This document shows positions 1 through 10,721 of a stretch of 64,000 bases of DNA, piece by piece. How positions within the stretch are numbered: the stretch's first letter is position 1; every line of letters begins with the position of its first letter. The translations under genes and the position numbers were made by a program. Source of the stretch: Haematobia irritans (Eukaryota; Arthropoda; Insecta; Diptera; Muscidae); contig NC_134400.1 of assembly GCF_050003625.1 (NCBI RefSeq), positions 66,048,126 to 66,112,125 on the forward strand, read 5' to 3'. Below the pieces are notes generated by a model. The model was not told the DNA's origin, did not search any database, and was given only the letters and a program-made list of their open reading frames with translations.

Positions 1-494
1 AGATGTACACATTTTACTTCGAACAGTTGTGATGGAAGATCTTAAATGTTCCTACGCTTCGAAATTTCGGAAGATGGTCAACAGTGATGTGAGTAATCCA
101 AATTATTCTTGCCGAAAGCAAATGTCCAATTCCTGCCCCAATTTGTGCAGTAACAACAACACAAACGTTTGCAAATCATACGATTCTATCCCGTCGAATT
201 TAAATAAATTAATGAATTACAGTGCAAAAATGGAAGATGACGCAATGAAATGCTTTAAAGACATTAAAAATGTCCATCATACAACTAATGAGTGTGCAGA
301 GAATTTGGTTATTTATAGGTCATGTATAAAAAATGTCGGACAAAACAATGAAACAGTGACAAGTTCAATCGACTTCAATTGTCTGAATTTAATAGTCTCA
401 ATCGATAAATGGTTTACGGTTTTTGATTTTTTTGGGCTTATATCAAGCAATACTGCAAGAGATCCGGAACCTGCAAAGCAATCAGTACACAACG
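1..494 (+). CDS. Possible host-gene exon, cysteine-rich protein, 5' end outside window
   Basis: The frame is open from base 2 to the donor, about 164 codons. The protein is rich in Cys, Asn and Ser, with cysteines spread through the first two thirds and a hydrophobic stretch (VFDFFGLIS) near the end. No retroelement motif is present. The frame runs into CACAACG|GTAAGT (GT at 495-496), a near-consensus donor leaving a phase-1 exon. The ATG at 32 is not a convincing start because the frame continues upstream. I do not recognise the family. A chance ORF is possible, but composition and donor both favour a real exon. Confidence 0.4.
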
Positions 495-577
495 GTAAGT
501 TCATTTTCATTGTAACATGATTTGGTATCCGTGAAAATATTTTATATATAAATATATTAAGGGTAGCTTGAATGTCT

Positions 578-870
578 ACACAGAAAAAAATTTCACGAAA
601 AATTTTCCAATTAAAATTTTAATTGAGTTTTAAAAAATATTCAATTAAAAATTTAATTGAATCAACAAATTTTTTAATTGAAACAAAAATCAATCACAAA
701 AATTAATAGTATCAATTAATTTTTTAATTGGATCAATTAATTTTTTAATTGACCTTCAATTAATTTTTTAATTGATACTATCGTTTCTGTGATTGAAGAC
801 ATTTCAATTAAAAAATTAATTGGATCAATTAATTTCGTGATTGAATCAGAAAAAATTTTTTTTGTGTGTA
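578..870 (+). repeat. AT-rich MITE, family A (TTAATTGA-rich)
   Basis: It begins CACAGAAAAAAATTTCAC and ends GATTGAATCAGAAAAA...TTTTGTGTG. The ends are imperfect inverted repeats and a TA dinucleotide sits on each side (TCTA|CACAG, GTGTG|TACAT). The body is a run of AATTAA/TTAATT blocks with no coding capacity. Relatives lie near 1019, 7655 (inverted), 8203, 10722, 17416 and 19523. TA flanks suggest a Tc1/mariner-type mover, which is inference. Confidence 0.7.
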
Positions 871-1018
871 CATATACAAAAAACCAAATTCTATTTATTT
901 GTTTGTTCTGGGTAATCTCATAACTAGATGAACCGATTCACTTCAATTTTCAGTGAAGGGAGAGAATAATCGTGTGGTGTGGCAATCGGTAGCACAGAGG
1001 ATGTGTGTTAAAACGAAG

Positions 1019-1320
1019 GTACACAGAAAAAATATCACCAAAATATTTCCAATTAAAAATTTAATTGAAGCTGACAACTTTTTCTGTTAAAAAATTAATT
1101 GATACAATTAACTTTTTAATCAAACTAGTAACATTAAGTTAATTAGGTCAATGATTGAAAATTTGTAAATTTTTAAATTTTTAAGTAAACAATTGATTGA
1201 TACAATTAACTTTTTAATCAAATAAAAACACAAAGTCAATTAAGAAAGCGATAGAAAATAGTTACGTTTTTAATTAAAAAGTAATTGATACAATCTTGTT
1301 TTTAATCAAAATGTGGTGGT
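1019..1320 (+). repeat. MITE family A, 5' part
   Basis: It starts TA|CACAGAAAAAATATCACC and matches the longer family variant at 10722, including the AATTAACTTTTTAATCAA blocks. The 3' end is not recognisable; the sequence fades into AT-rich DNA before 1550. Noncoding. Confidence 0.6.
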
Positions 1321-1550
1321 TGTAGGAGTAACACTCTAACATTTTTGTATATTTTTGATTAAAACTAATTTTTGTTTGTTAAAAATTAATTTTTCAAATC
1401 AAGTTACCTTTGCTTAAAAATATTTTTCTTGTTCAATAATAATTTTTTCAAATTGAGTTACCCTTGACTTTTTATTCTGAGATATATATAATGAAAAATT
1501 TTATTTGATGAAACGGCTGTGAAATAAAATATTAAATGAGTTCCCTTTTT

Positions 1551-2735
1551 ATACCCTGCGCCACATTGTGGAACAGGGTATTATTAGTTAGTGCATATGT
1601 TTGCAACACCCAGAAGGAGACGAGATAGACAATAATGCTCGGGGTGGGTCCCTGAGTCGATCTAGCAATGTCCGTCTGTCCGTCCGTCCGTCTGTCTGTG
1701 AACACATTTTTGTGATCAAAGTCTAGGTCGCAGTTTTAGTCCAATCGACTTCATATTTGGCACAATTTTCTGTTTTGGATCAGAATAGAACTCTACTGAT
1801 TTTGGAAGAAATCTGGTTAGATATAGATATAGCTCTCATATATATCTTTCGGCCGATATGCACTTATATAGGCCCAGAAGCCACAGTTTTAACCTGATTT
1901 GCTTGAAATTTTGCACAAACATTACACTTGGTCTTGTAGTCAAGACGAAAGTTGATTGAAATCGGCTCAGATTTAGATATAGCTTCCATATATAACATTC
2001 GCCCGATATGGACTTATATGGCCCAAGAAGCCAGAGTTTTACCCCAATTTGGTTGAAAGTTTGCACAAGGAGAATAATTAGTACTGTAGTCAAGTATAAG
2101 TAAGTATATAGCTCCCATATATATATATATATATCTTTCGTCCGATATAGACGCATATAACCACAGAGACCAAAGTTTTATTCTGATATACTTGAAACTT
2201 TGCACAGGGAGTAAAATTAGGGTTCTTGATGTGCATGCTAATTTTGGTTGAAATCGGTTCAGATTTAGGTATAGCTCCCATATATATTTTTCCCGATTCT
2301 CCGTAATATGACCACAGAGATCAAAATTGTAATTCGATTTACGTCAAATTTTGTAGCTATGCATGCCAAATTTGGCCAAAATGGCTAAAATACCCACATT
2401 TTCCTTATAAAATCACCACTGCTAAGTCGAAAACTTGTAAAAATTACTCCAATTTTTCTCTAATCCTAATGCACATCTATCGACCGATAAATCATAAATA
2501 CACTTGTGCGAAGTTAGCCGACTTAAATTTTAGGTCTATAGATGTGATAGAAGTCTAAAAAATTTTGTTCAGATCGAGTCTGATTTAAATGTATATATAT
2601 GTGGGATAAAACCTTTATATATAGCACCCAACACGTTTGACGGGTTTGATATGGTATCGAAAATGTGGATCTACAAAGTGGTGCAGGGTATAATATAGTC
2701 GGCCACGCCCGACTTTAGACTTTCCTTACTTGTTA
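1551..2735. repeat. Dispersed fly repeat resembling mini-me / DINE-1-type elements
   Basis: The left end contains ATACCCTGC and the right end GCAGGGTATAATATAGTCGG, so the ends carry a short inverted motif. A (GTCY)n block (GTCCGTCTGTCCGTCCGTCC, 1669 onward) follows GAGTCGATCTAGCAATGTCC, and a (TA)n block lies near 2118-2135. These two microsatellite-seeding cores are what is known of dipteran mini-me repeats. Between 1820 and 2340 a unit of about 140-150 bp, anchored by CCGATATG-like sequence, recurs about four times (near 1851, 2001, 2141, 2291). No coding capacity; short minus-strand ORFs here are by-products of the tandem units. Family naming is from memory. Confidence 0.65.
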
Positions 2736-2739
2736 TTCC

Positions 2740-3400
2740 TGAGTTTTATATCCGTTAAAATCAACCCACTTCAATTGGTGACACCGACAAGTCCGAGAAC
2801 ATTCATCAATCTCCAAAGACGATAATAGTATCCATGGCAAAACAAGGCAACAGAAAAACTCATCAAGAAGTCCTTATACCGGGTATGAATCCTCCATCTC
2901 CAGAACATGGTAATAGATCCACAAGCCCATTCGATTATCCCTTTACCGCTGGACATAAAAAAATTGCAAGAGTTTCATTCAAGATTCCTCCATTTGGCGA
3001 AAGCTAGTTTATCACATCCGGTATAGTATCAGACTTCACACCGTCGTTGGATCAATAGATGCTAGTATTCTGTCAGAAGTAAGTGACATAATATAAAATC
3101 CCCCAGAAACCAATATGTACGAATCTCTGAAGAGGAGCATAAATGAACGATTTATGGATTCGGAGGAAAAACGAATAAAAAGGTTGCTCCGAGAAATTGT
3201 AAACGGCGACAAGAAACCATCAGCTTTGCTTCGTAAGTATATTATCCGCAAGTAGTGAATCTTAGAATAAACTGGCACAAATGGCGGAAAAACAACTTCA
3301 TGAATCAGCGCTTGTGTTATTTATTGCTAATCAATCTGCTATTAAGACCTGTGATATTGTCCAATTATCCTTAAATTTGAAAATCTTTAGCAAGGCATAC
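2740..3400 (+). pseudogene. gag: Ty3/gypsy Gag remnant (mag-like)
   Basis: From about 3045 the + strand reads, with one stop, a Gag segment: VVGSIDASILSEVSDII, then YESLKRSINERF, then DSEEKRIKRLLREI...GDKKPSALLRK. The pattern 'ERF-DSEE-RLL-E-GDKKPS-LLR' is characteristic of Gag from mag-like gypsy elements. After 3235 the frame shifts, and the RT segment follows directly, so protease and the front of RT are missing. 2740-3040 shows only frameshifted traces. It is the 5' part of the broken element that continues to 4430 and again at 6723-7450. Confidence 0.6.
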
Positions 3401-4310
3401 CATCAAATTCCCGTCGATGAAACCGATATTGAGAAAACAACCATAATTACCCCAATCGGCCTATTTGAGTTCCCAAGAATGACCTTCGGGTTATGTAATG
3501 CGGCGCAGTCCTTCCAGAGCTTCATCATCCAAGGACTTGATTTCGGCTTACATTGACGACATTCTAATCGCATCAGATAATGAAGAAGAACATATGGAGC
3601 ATTTAAAACAATTATTTCTGCACTTTACAAAGTTTGGTGCACGAGTAGACGTAATTAAAAATAACCAAATTGCCCGAAACGATTTATTTCCAATGCAGCT
3701 CAGCAACAATTTAGGCTGAACGCACTTGAAAATTCAATGGACAAACGAATTGAAGGACGATGTTGAATAATATAAGCAGCAATTGGCCAATGCAGCACTT
3801 GTGGTACATCCGAGATAAAATGCTCCAACATCACTTTGGATAGATGCATCATATACTGGTATGAGTGGAGTGATACAACAAATGGTGAATGGTGAGTGGA
3901 GACCAATTGCATTTTATTCAAAAAAAGTAAACTAAAAACGGCTAAAACGAAGTACAGCGATAAAAGCTCCTTGCATCATATTCAACACTAAAACATTTTC
4001 AATATTTTTTGGAAAGTAGAGATTTTTTCTTATGAACTGTTCATAAGCCGTTGATTTATGTCTTCAAACAGAAACCAGAGAAATCTTCTCCACGCCAACT
4101 TAGACATCTTGATTATATAAATCAACATATGGTCGATATTCGGCATGTTTCCGGTAAGGAAAATGTCGTATCCGATGCACTCTCCAGAACGGATGCTATT
4201 TCTATGCCCACACCATTGGACTACAAAGCGTTAGCCACATCTCAAGAAACCGATTTTCAACGTAAACTGTTATTGGAGGTTGCAATATATTGCGACGTTT
4301 CACTAAAAGT
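3365..4310 (+). pseudogene. pol: Ty3/gypsy RT and RNase H remnant
   Basis: The palm of a gypsy reverse transcriptase is readable in two frames: FSKAYHQIPVDETDIEKTTI, then GLFEFPRMTFGLCNAAQSFQ (to about 3530), then after a frameshift the catalytic box AYIDDILIASDNEEEHMEHL (3550-3610; YIDD). RNase H follows in several frames. The in-frame stretch at 4051-4310 holds RQLRHLDYIN...VDIRHVSGKENVVSDALSR, the conserved end of gypsy RNase H and the connection. Multiple stops and shifts make it nonfunctional. It belongs with the Gag remnant at 2740 and the integrase pieces at 4310, 6723 and 7225. Confidence 0.8.
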
Positions 4311-4430
4311 GTACGTTCGTATATAACATTTGCGTTTCCACTCTTCGGATCTATACATGGAATTGCCCATCTTGGAATTCGGTCTACAATCAATACTATA
4401 TAGTCTCGTTTTATTTGACCATCAATTAGT
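4311..4430 (+). pseudogene. Ty3/gypsy integrase N-terminus remnant
   Basis: In a shifted frame the + strand reads FPLFGSIHGIAHLGIRSTI followed by SRFI-P. This is the His-His half of the integrase HHCC zinc-binding region, usually followed by RFVWPGI. The sequence then breaks at about 4431 where a minus-strand LINE begins. The Cys-Cys half resumes at 6723 beyond the LINE, showing that the LINE split this gene. Confidence 0.6.
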
Positions 4431-6722
4431 AAGTTGTTGTTGTTGTAACAGTTTATTGTGATTTCATCCATTTTTATGTTATACGCTTTGGCCAGATCGA
4501 GGAACTCTGCGACTAAGGTGGGGTGCGTCCAGAGTGACCTGGCGGTAAGTCGGGTTGGTTTAGCTGGGCAAGAGAAAAGATGACGCGTGTCGTATGGCCC
4601 TTGGTTGCAAATTGGACATACGTCAGCTACGCTGCTATCAATCACTGATAAATAGGAATTGAGGCGGCTGCACTTGCCTGATCTTAACTGGGCTAAAACT
4701 ACCCTAGTCTGCCGTGGGAGGTCTCTTTCCTTCGGTGCTATGGGCGGTGGACGGACTCCGAGAACAGGATTAACCTTGTAGCTTCTCACCGCTTCATTAC
4801 AAATTGCAGTGGCATGGGCAGACGACCTGAAAAGGCTGTCGAATGTGACCCCAAGAATCTTGTTCCATGTAGTGAATAGTGTGGCTGAGGATTTGGTGGG
4901 GGATATCCTCAAGTTTCTCGCAGTGAAATAACTGGTAAGACTACCTAAGTAGACATTTAAACGATCGCAGATGTCATCAACAGTCGGCCCAGATGCCAAG
5001 ATTGTACAGTCATCCGCATATGATACAATCTCGACGCCGTCAGGTGGGCGTGGAATCGGGGACAGGTAGAGGTTAAACAGTGCCGGAGATATCACCCACA
5101 CTGGGGAACTCCCTGTTTAACTCTACGAGGTATTGACTTTTTGTCCCTGAATTCCACGAACGACTGGCGTCCACACATATAATTCAGCACCCAACGTTTC
5201 ACTCCTGCCGGTAGGGACGTATTCTCGATGTCCTCAAATAATGTGGCATGGTTGACCGTATCGAATGCTTTCGATAGGTCAAGCGCCACGAGGACCGTCC
5301 TATGACACGGCCTGGGCTGATTAAGTCCCTTATTGATATATGTCGAAATGGCATGTAAGGCTGTCGTCGTACTGGGTACCTTACGGAATCCATGTTGATG
5401 GTGGGCAGCTGGAAAATTCTCCACAAGGCTAGGGAGGAGTAGTGCCTCAAGTGTCTTGACTACTGGCGAGAGAAGGGATATCGGTCTGTACGATTCACCT
5501 TTACTCGAATCTTTGCCTGGTTTCAGTAGTGGAATCACCCTTCCCATCTTCCAGACATCGGGTATAATGATTGGTTCTAAGGACAAATTGAGGAGTCTGG
5601 TCGGGTACTCAACTCCCAGTATTCCCAGATGCTTCAACATTAGCATTGAAATTTCGTCGGGGCCCAGCGCCTTAGATGGTTTCGCGCTGTTGATGACACT
5701 GGTAACTTCGGCTGCTGTAAATTGTGGTGTGTCGTCGACTCGGAGACCACGTATGCGACGTGTGGCTCTCCTTTTCGCTCTATCACTCTCGGGATGCTCG
5801 ACAAACTGTCGGTTGAAGTATTTGGCGCATCTCTTCGGATCAGTCACAGTCACGTCGCCAAAGGTGACTGAAATCCCATCATCCCTTGTAGCGGGGTTCG
5901 AGAGGGCTCTAACTGTTGACCACAATTTACCAGTCCCTGTGCCTAAGTTACATTGCTTCAGATGCTCTAACCAAGTGTTCCGCTTGTGCTCGTTGACTAT
6001 CTTACTAATCTCTAGATTTAGTTCTCTGATTCTAGGATCAGCAGGGTTAGCACGACGGCGTTCATCACGCTCGTCTGCGAATCCCGCCGCTTCGGCTGGG
6101 AAGTTGGGCTTCACTTGGGCAATTCGACCAGCGGGTATGAATCGAGCGGCTGCTGCGTTGATGATGTCCCGGAACGCCCTCTGGGCAACATAAACATGAG
6201 AGGGGGACGGGAGCTCACTGAAGCGGCGATCGGTGTATTCTCTGAAGCCTTCCCAGTTGGCTTTCTTTTGATTAATAAACGTCCGGCGTTCTGAGGTTAT
6301 GAAATGGAAGGGTCGGTTGATGGTGAGAATTATGGGGAGGTGGTCCGATCCCAATGAAATGACGGGTTGCCAGGAGACGTCATTTATCAGACCAGGCGAC
6401 GCTAAAGATAAATCTGGCGAACTGCTGCAGTCACCCATAATCCTCGTGGGGGCCTCTGCTCTGCCAAAGCTATGTCTCTCTGGCCATTACCTAGGGGAGA
6501 ATGCCAAAGTTTATGGTGGGCATTAAAGTCTCCTAGAACCAATCTGTTATGCCCGCACAACAGCCACTCAATGTTTGGGCTATAACCTGGAGCACAGCTA
6601 CCAACCGGCGGTATATACACATTGTATAGCTCTATCTCGGCAGCCCCACACTAGACTGCTACCCCCATACATTCCATATACGGGTCACTAGTATCTGGCA
6701 CAAGCGGGATGTCTATACTGCA
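4431..6722 (-). pseudogene. Jockey-type non-LTR retrotransposon, 5'-truncated ORF2
   Basis: Reading from 6722 down to 4431, the ORF enters inside the endonuclease domain (YIPPVG, LGDFNAHHKLW, later LGSDHLPI) and continues into reverse transcriptase: KAFDTVNH, KQGVPQ, then SYADDCTILASG with an intact YADD box. The C-terminus has a Cys/His cluster (CPICNQGPYDTRHLFSCP). Breaks: a stop near 6650, a frame slip at about 6430, another at about 5095 inside the PQGGVISP motif, and two in-frame deletions after YADD. The 3' end carries a TTGTTGTTGTTG run (minus: CAA repeats) and abuts gypsy sequence. It inserted into the older gypsy element and is itself dead. The 245-codon + strand frame inside it is antisense. 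Confidence 0.85.
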
Positions 6723-6844
6723 CGGAACGCACAAAATGGTGCTTGACCTGCCAAGAATCCAAAGTTACTCGGCATGTCAGAATTTCAGTCACCTGCTCAA
6801 CGAATTAGACATGTCAGCATCGACATCGTCGGTCAACTTCCTCT
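6723..6844 (+). pseudogene. Ty3/gypsy integrase middle remnant
   Basis: The + strand reads W-LTCQESKVTRHVR, the Cys-Cys half of the HHCC zinc-binding region, and after one frameshift RIRHVSIDIVGQLP, the first catalytic strand (D of the DDE triad). It is the continuation of the piece ending at 4430, displaced by the LINE insertion. A MITE-like repeat interrupts it at about 6845. Confidence 0.7.
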
Positions 6845-7224
6845 GTTCTAAAGTCGCACAACTTTAAAAAATGTCCACCCAAAGATATTCTTTATTTTAA
6901 CTACACAGGAAGTCCTTTTAATTCAATTTTTTATAACTCGCTTTTTTCATATTTTAAAGGGTAAATTAATTTTTTTGTTTCAAATAGGTTAAAAACAGAG
7001 TAAGAATTAATAAAATGGCACAAATTATTTAAATAAAAAAAATCTTGTCTACAAAAATTATAGTAAAATCAGACAAGGGTTAAAATGCATTAAAAATCAT
7101 AAAAAAAAACATTTATTTGTCAAAATACCACATTTTTTTAAATTCACATCTAAAACACTGAATTCGGATTACACCTTAAGTAGAACATTTTCACTACTTT
7201 TTTGGCAACCCTTTTTTTGCTGGA
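6845..7224 (-). repeat. Noncoding TIR-type repeat, family Y
   Basis: About 380 bp of AT-rich DNA, the reverse complement of 19800-20195; for example ACAGAGTAAGAATTAATAAA here against TTATGAATTCTTACTCTG there. One end reads TTTTTTTGCTGG. The other copy ends TTTTTTTGCTGGG at its opposite side, so the full element probably has CCCAGCAAAAA inverted ends. Each copy retains only one end. It interrupts the gypsy integrase. Confidence 0.6.
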
Positions 7225-7449
7225 AGACAGTTCGAAGCGCTACCAATTGTTATGATTGCTTTGCATTCGGCGGTAATACAAGATATTGGCTATTCTCCTG
7301 CTGAAATGGTATACGGAACAAATATTCATATACCTTGTGAGATGTTTGAGAATTCCAATCCCAAATACTCCGATAATTGGATAGAATCATTTCGATCTTC
7401 AATGAATAAACTGAAACCAATTCCTGTTTTACGACATCGGCATCGTAAC
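7225..7449 (+). pseudogene. Ty3/gypsy integrase C-terminal remnant
   Basis: The frame reads RQFEALPIVMIALHSAVIQD then IGYSPAEMVYG and later WIESFRSSMNKLKPIPV. 'GYSPAEMVYG' is the conserved motif after the DDE domain of gypsy integrases. Between RQFE and LPIVM about 80 family residues are missing, a deletion that removes the catalytic Glu. The frame runs into a hAT-derived fragment at about 7450. Confidence 0.7.
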
Positions 7450-7619
7450 AGAGAATTGATACTTCTTCGAATATATCGAATTCGTTGCCCAGCTGACTCG
7501 ACTGAAGCATTTTGAGTTTGCGACGTTTGTTACTTTTTCTACATTTACGACGCGTATGCGACGTTTACATCTTTGCGACAGTCGCATACCTAAAAAAAGT
7601 TTGATACAGACCATCTTTG
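7450..7619 (+). mobile_element. 3'-end fragment of the hAT-like element seen at 14004
   Basis: Matches 14386-14577 in order: AGAATTGA-ACTTCTTCG, TCGAATTCG-TGCC-AGCTGAC, the TTTACGACG / TTTGCGAC repeats, then AAAAAAGTTTGATACAGACC and the terminus ATCTTTG (ATCTCTG in the other copy). The 5' half and first TIR are absent. It lies at the 3' margin of the decayed gypsy element. Confidence 0.65.
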
Positions 7620-7654
7620 ATCATACACCATTTATGTTTCTAAACCGTTACCTG

Positions 7655-8202
7655 CACACAAAAAAAAAATCTGATTCAATCACCAAATTAATTGATCCCA
7701 TTCATTTTTTAATTGAAATGTCTTCAATCACGAAAATGATAGTATCAATCACAGTTTTAATTGGGCATATAAACAAATCTTGATAAAAAAATTAATTGAT
7801 TTTTTTCGCAAATTTCAATATCTTTTTTAATTGAAGTTGATTGCAAAACTCAATTATTTATTAAAAAAGGTAACTATTTTTAATTACTTTCTGAATTGGC
7901 TTAGAGGTTTTATTTGGATTATCAAATGATTGTTTGAAATATATTTTTAATTAAAAATTAAAAAAAAATACACTTTTTTTAACTGAATTAATCTTCCGAA
8001 TTTGATTACAAAGTTAATTGTATTAATTCAGTTTTCAATTCAAAATTTTAAAATTTTCAATCATTGACTTAATTAACTTAATGTTTCTATCATGATTAAA
8101 AAGTTAATTGTATCAATTAATTTATTAATTGAAAAACTTTTCAAATTCAATTAACTTTTTAATAATATTTTAATATTTTGGTGATATTTTTTTCTGTTCC
8201 AA
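7655..8202 (-). repeat. MITE family A, long form, reverse orientation
   Basis: Starts CACACAAAAAAAAAATCTGA and ends GGTGATATTTTTTTCTGT, the reverse complement of the copy at 10722-11333, which it matches over its whole length. AT-rich, noncoding. Its right end is fused directly to a shorter copy in the other orientation. Confidence 0.7.
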
Positions 8203-8350
8203 TTAAAGTCTTAATTGAGTTTTAAAAAATATTCAATTAAAAATTTAATTAATTGAATCAATCACAAAAGTCAATAGTATCAACTTTAATTGGATCTATT
8301 CATTTTTTAATTGATACTATCATTTCTGTGATTGAAGACACTTCAATTAC
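8203..8350 (+). repeat. MITE family A, internal fragment
   Basis: TTCCAATTAAAGTCTTAATT onward matches the short form at 600-800, ending GATTGAAGACACTTCAATTA. It lacks both termini. The head-to-head junction with the 7655 copy suggests nested insertion followed by loss. Confidence 0.6.
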
Positions 8351-8959
8351 ACACATATATTTTCACTAACATTATTGTGCAATCTTTAGTTTCAAATGCC
8401 CTTCAAAATCTAATAATGCTATCAGATTTTGCATTTTATATTTTCCGATCTGTGTATAATTTCTTGCCTTACAAGAAAAATGTTTCCGAAATAATGAATG
8501 TTTTCATTTATCGTTTCACAACTCTTTCGAATATTTTTTCATAGTATTTATTGGGCAGAATTCTTCAGCTCTCTTTAATCTCTTCAATGGAATTTATAAC
8601 TTTTTTAATTTCATTTTATTAATGCTAATCATCTATACGTGATATTTACATTATTCAAGAGAAAATAGATACATTTCAAATGACATTGACCCAGTGACCA
8701 ACCCATATATTACATAATTTTCTTTTTATAGTTTAGCATCCCTACGGGAAATTGGTGCAAATTGCCACTGACGGACCTATCATAGGACTGGTACCGGTGA
8801 TCCAGTTTGTCGCAGTTTTTAAATAGTCATAATTTAATGATTTCCATACTCGCTTCATATAAAAATCTTATTGGATCTACACATTTAGTGAAGTACAATT
8901 ATCAGAACAACCAATTGTTCAACATATTTCAAAAGTTTTTAATTTTTGGTGCGATTCGG
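8351..8959. other. Unassigned AT-rich stretch; possible splice acceptor and short exon at 8737
   Basis: No repeat family recognised. A polypyrimidine tract followed by AG occurs at about 8722-8736 (TTTTCTTTTTATAG), with a second AG at 8741. After the second AG a phase-1-compatible frame gives about 11 codons before TGA. Another frame gives about 28 codons (PYGKLVQIATDG...) ending TAG. Either could be a terminal exon for the gene whose donor is at 495, but nothing here proves it. Confidence 0.2.
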
Positions 8960-9290
8960 ATAACCAAAGTGAAAGATTCCTAAGAGTTTGCCCGAGACTG
9001 GGTCATGAGCTTTTCTCTTCAATCTTGTGATGGCTTCGGGATGTGACATAAAGTTGCTAATGGATGTGGATGGCTAACAATTCTGGATTTATATATTGTT
9101 ATTTGGGATATCAACTCTTCCCTTACTGTCTTGATGTCAAGTTTCTCATGGAGACGTTTGTTTGTTATGTAAGTTGGGGCATTTACAATTTCTATCAAGG
9201 TTTAACGCTGGAATTGTTGCAGAAGTTTTATGTTGGTGTTAGAGGCAGTTTCGTCATTCAACCGTCGAACGGAACGGACGTGTTTTTTAA
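8960..9290 (-). pseudogene. Jockey-type LINE ORF2 C-terminal remnant
   Basis: The minus strand, with one or two stops, reads KLLQQFQR, then EIVNAPTYITNKRLHEKLDI, then KTVREELI...YKSRIVSHPHPLA. The signature 'IVNAP-Y--N--LH--L---TV-EEI' is the conserved C-terminal region of jockey-clade ORF2 proteins downstream of reverse transcriptase. No RT is left. It is a different family from the LINE at 4431. Confidence 0.7.
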
Positions 9291-9354
9291 TAGCGGATTA
9301 ACTCATTGTAATAAGTACCTACTCAAGAGTGGTGGGATATTAAGCCACCATGTT

Positions 9355-9544
9355 AGGTTAGGTTAGGTTAGGTGAGGTGGCAGCCCGATGTATCAGACTC
9401 ACTTAGACTATTCAGTCGATTGTGATACCACATTGGTGAACTTCTCTCTTATCACTGAGTGCTGCCCGATTCCATGTTAAGCTCAATGACAAGGGACCTC
9501 CTTTTTATAGCCGAGTCCGAACGGCGTTCCACATTACAGTGAAA
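9355..9544 (-). repeat. tRNA-derived SINE, 3' half
   Basis: Continues at 12066-12235 after a hAT insertion. On the minus strand this half is the body and 3' tail, ending in a run of CCTAA-type repeats (+ strand TTAGGTTAGGTTAGG, 9355-9375). The segment from 9376 to about 9440 (GTGGCAGC..., CTCACTTAGACTATTCAGTC, TTGTGATACCACATT) closely matches the 3' end of the LOA LINE at 20650-20728. A possible target repeat CCACCATG precedes the tail. Confidence 0.85.
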
Positions 9545-10477
9545 CAGCGTTGCCAGAATTGTTTCACAAAAAACCGCTAGATTTGTCCAAAAAACTAGCC
9601 AAAAAAGCTAAAAAATGTTAAAAAAAGCTAAATTTTTTGTATCAAAAGTCACATTTTTGATTGAAATTTAACAAACTTAAAGGCTTTATTTCACTTAAAA
9701 TGCATATTATTTTAATTGTATTCATTTTATTTCCATTTCTGTGAGACTGTAAGAAAATCTATGTCATATTAGCTCTGTTTGCGTACTCGATACATTTTGA
9801 TTACTATCACAAATTTTTACTGGAAGTCCTTCATTTATATTTCCTATTAAAAACTTTTTTCCCGGTAAACTTGCAATTATCAGGTGGTTAATCATCAAAA
9901 TATCAATATATTTCGTTTTAACTGAATTAATAATAAATTCCTGAACGTATACACTTCTCCTAATATTACCCAAGAGAATAAAACACATTCTAACTGTCTT
10001 GCAAGTTTATACTGAATAACTTTTATTCGAAAATTTGCCATACAAACCTATTGTCCAATTTTCGTAAATGTAAATCCATTCCATTAATAAATAGCAGATT
10101 TGTTTTGATCCTATCACTACGATTTTTTTATTGCATTTTTTTGATGTTAAAAAAAAAAATAATACCACATTCAAAACTTTATTTCCTTAATTATTTCTAT
10201 GTTCGGTTCGAAAGATTTTGTACACTAATGATTTTGGTATTGATTCAAAGTCAACTTTGAATATATTCGTTTTTTTCAGCTTTTTCTTCATGAGCTATCA
10301 CAGTGCTTTAAAAACGTGCTAACGACAACTTAAATTTCCAAATTCAGACTCGACTTTAAGTAGAAATTATCTGTGTATACGTTTTTAAAATAAAATGTTG
10401 CAAAATCTCTTCTATTTTTGAACGCTATTTTGGTTTGTGGTCAAGATACAAAAACTCCACAAATTTAAAGACAACAC

Positions 10478-10721
10478 GCAGAGAAGGAATATGATCACCT
10501 CAAACTTGTTTCAAGAGCAAAATGTTATTTTTGTATGGTGACCATGTAACATGTTTGTCACTAAAATGTTATTTTATCGTCAAATATAAACTGCTTGCCG
10601 AAATCAGATGCATAATTTCCGAGAAAATAACATGGTTGCGAAAACCATGTTACATGGTCACCACCCAAAAATAACATTTTGCTCTTAAAACATGTTTGAG
10701 GTGATCATATTCCTTCTCTGC
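10478..10721. repeat. 244-bp foldback (near-palindromic) MITE
   Basis: Left arm GCAGAGAAGGAATATGATCA and right arm TGATCATATTCCTTCTCTGC are exact inverses. Complementarity continues, with scattered mismatches, for about 105 bp per arm (CATGTAACATG and CATGTTACATG motifs, AAAATGTTATTTT). Only a short spacer separates the arms. No coding capacity. Its right end touches the first base of the neighbouring MITE. Confidence 0.85.

Noticed and set aside
5456..6193. 245-codon + strand ORF
   Set aside because: Exact antisense of the jockey-type RT frame; its amino acids show no independent motif.
9064..9366. 100-codon + strand ORF as a membrane protein gene
   Set aside because: The opposite strand carries the jockey ORF2 C-terminal signature, which explains the open frame.
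9355..9375. TTAGGTTAGGTTAGG resembling the insect telomere repeat
   Set aside because: It is the simple 3' tail of the SINE, with the same tail on the LOA LINE at 20650; only three to four units and no other telomeric context.
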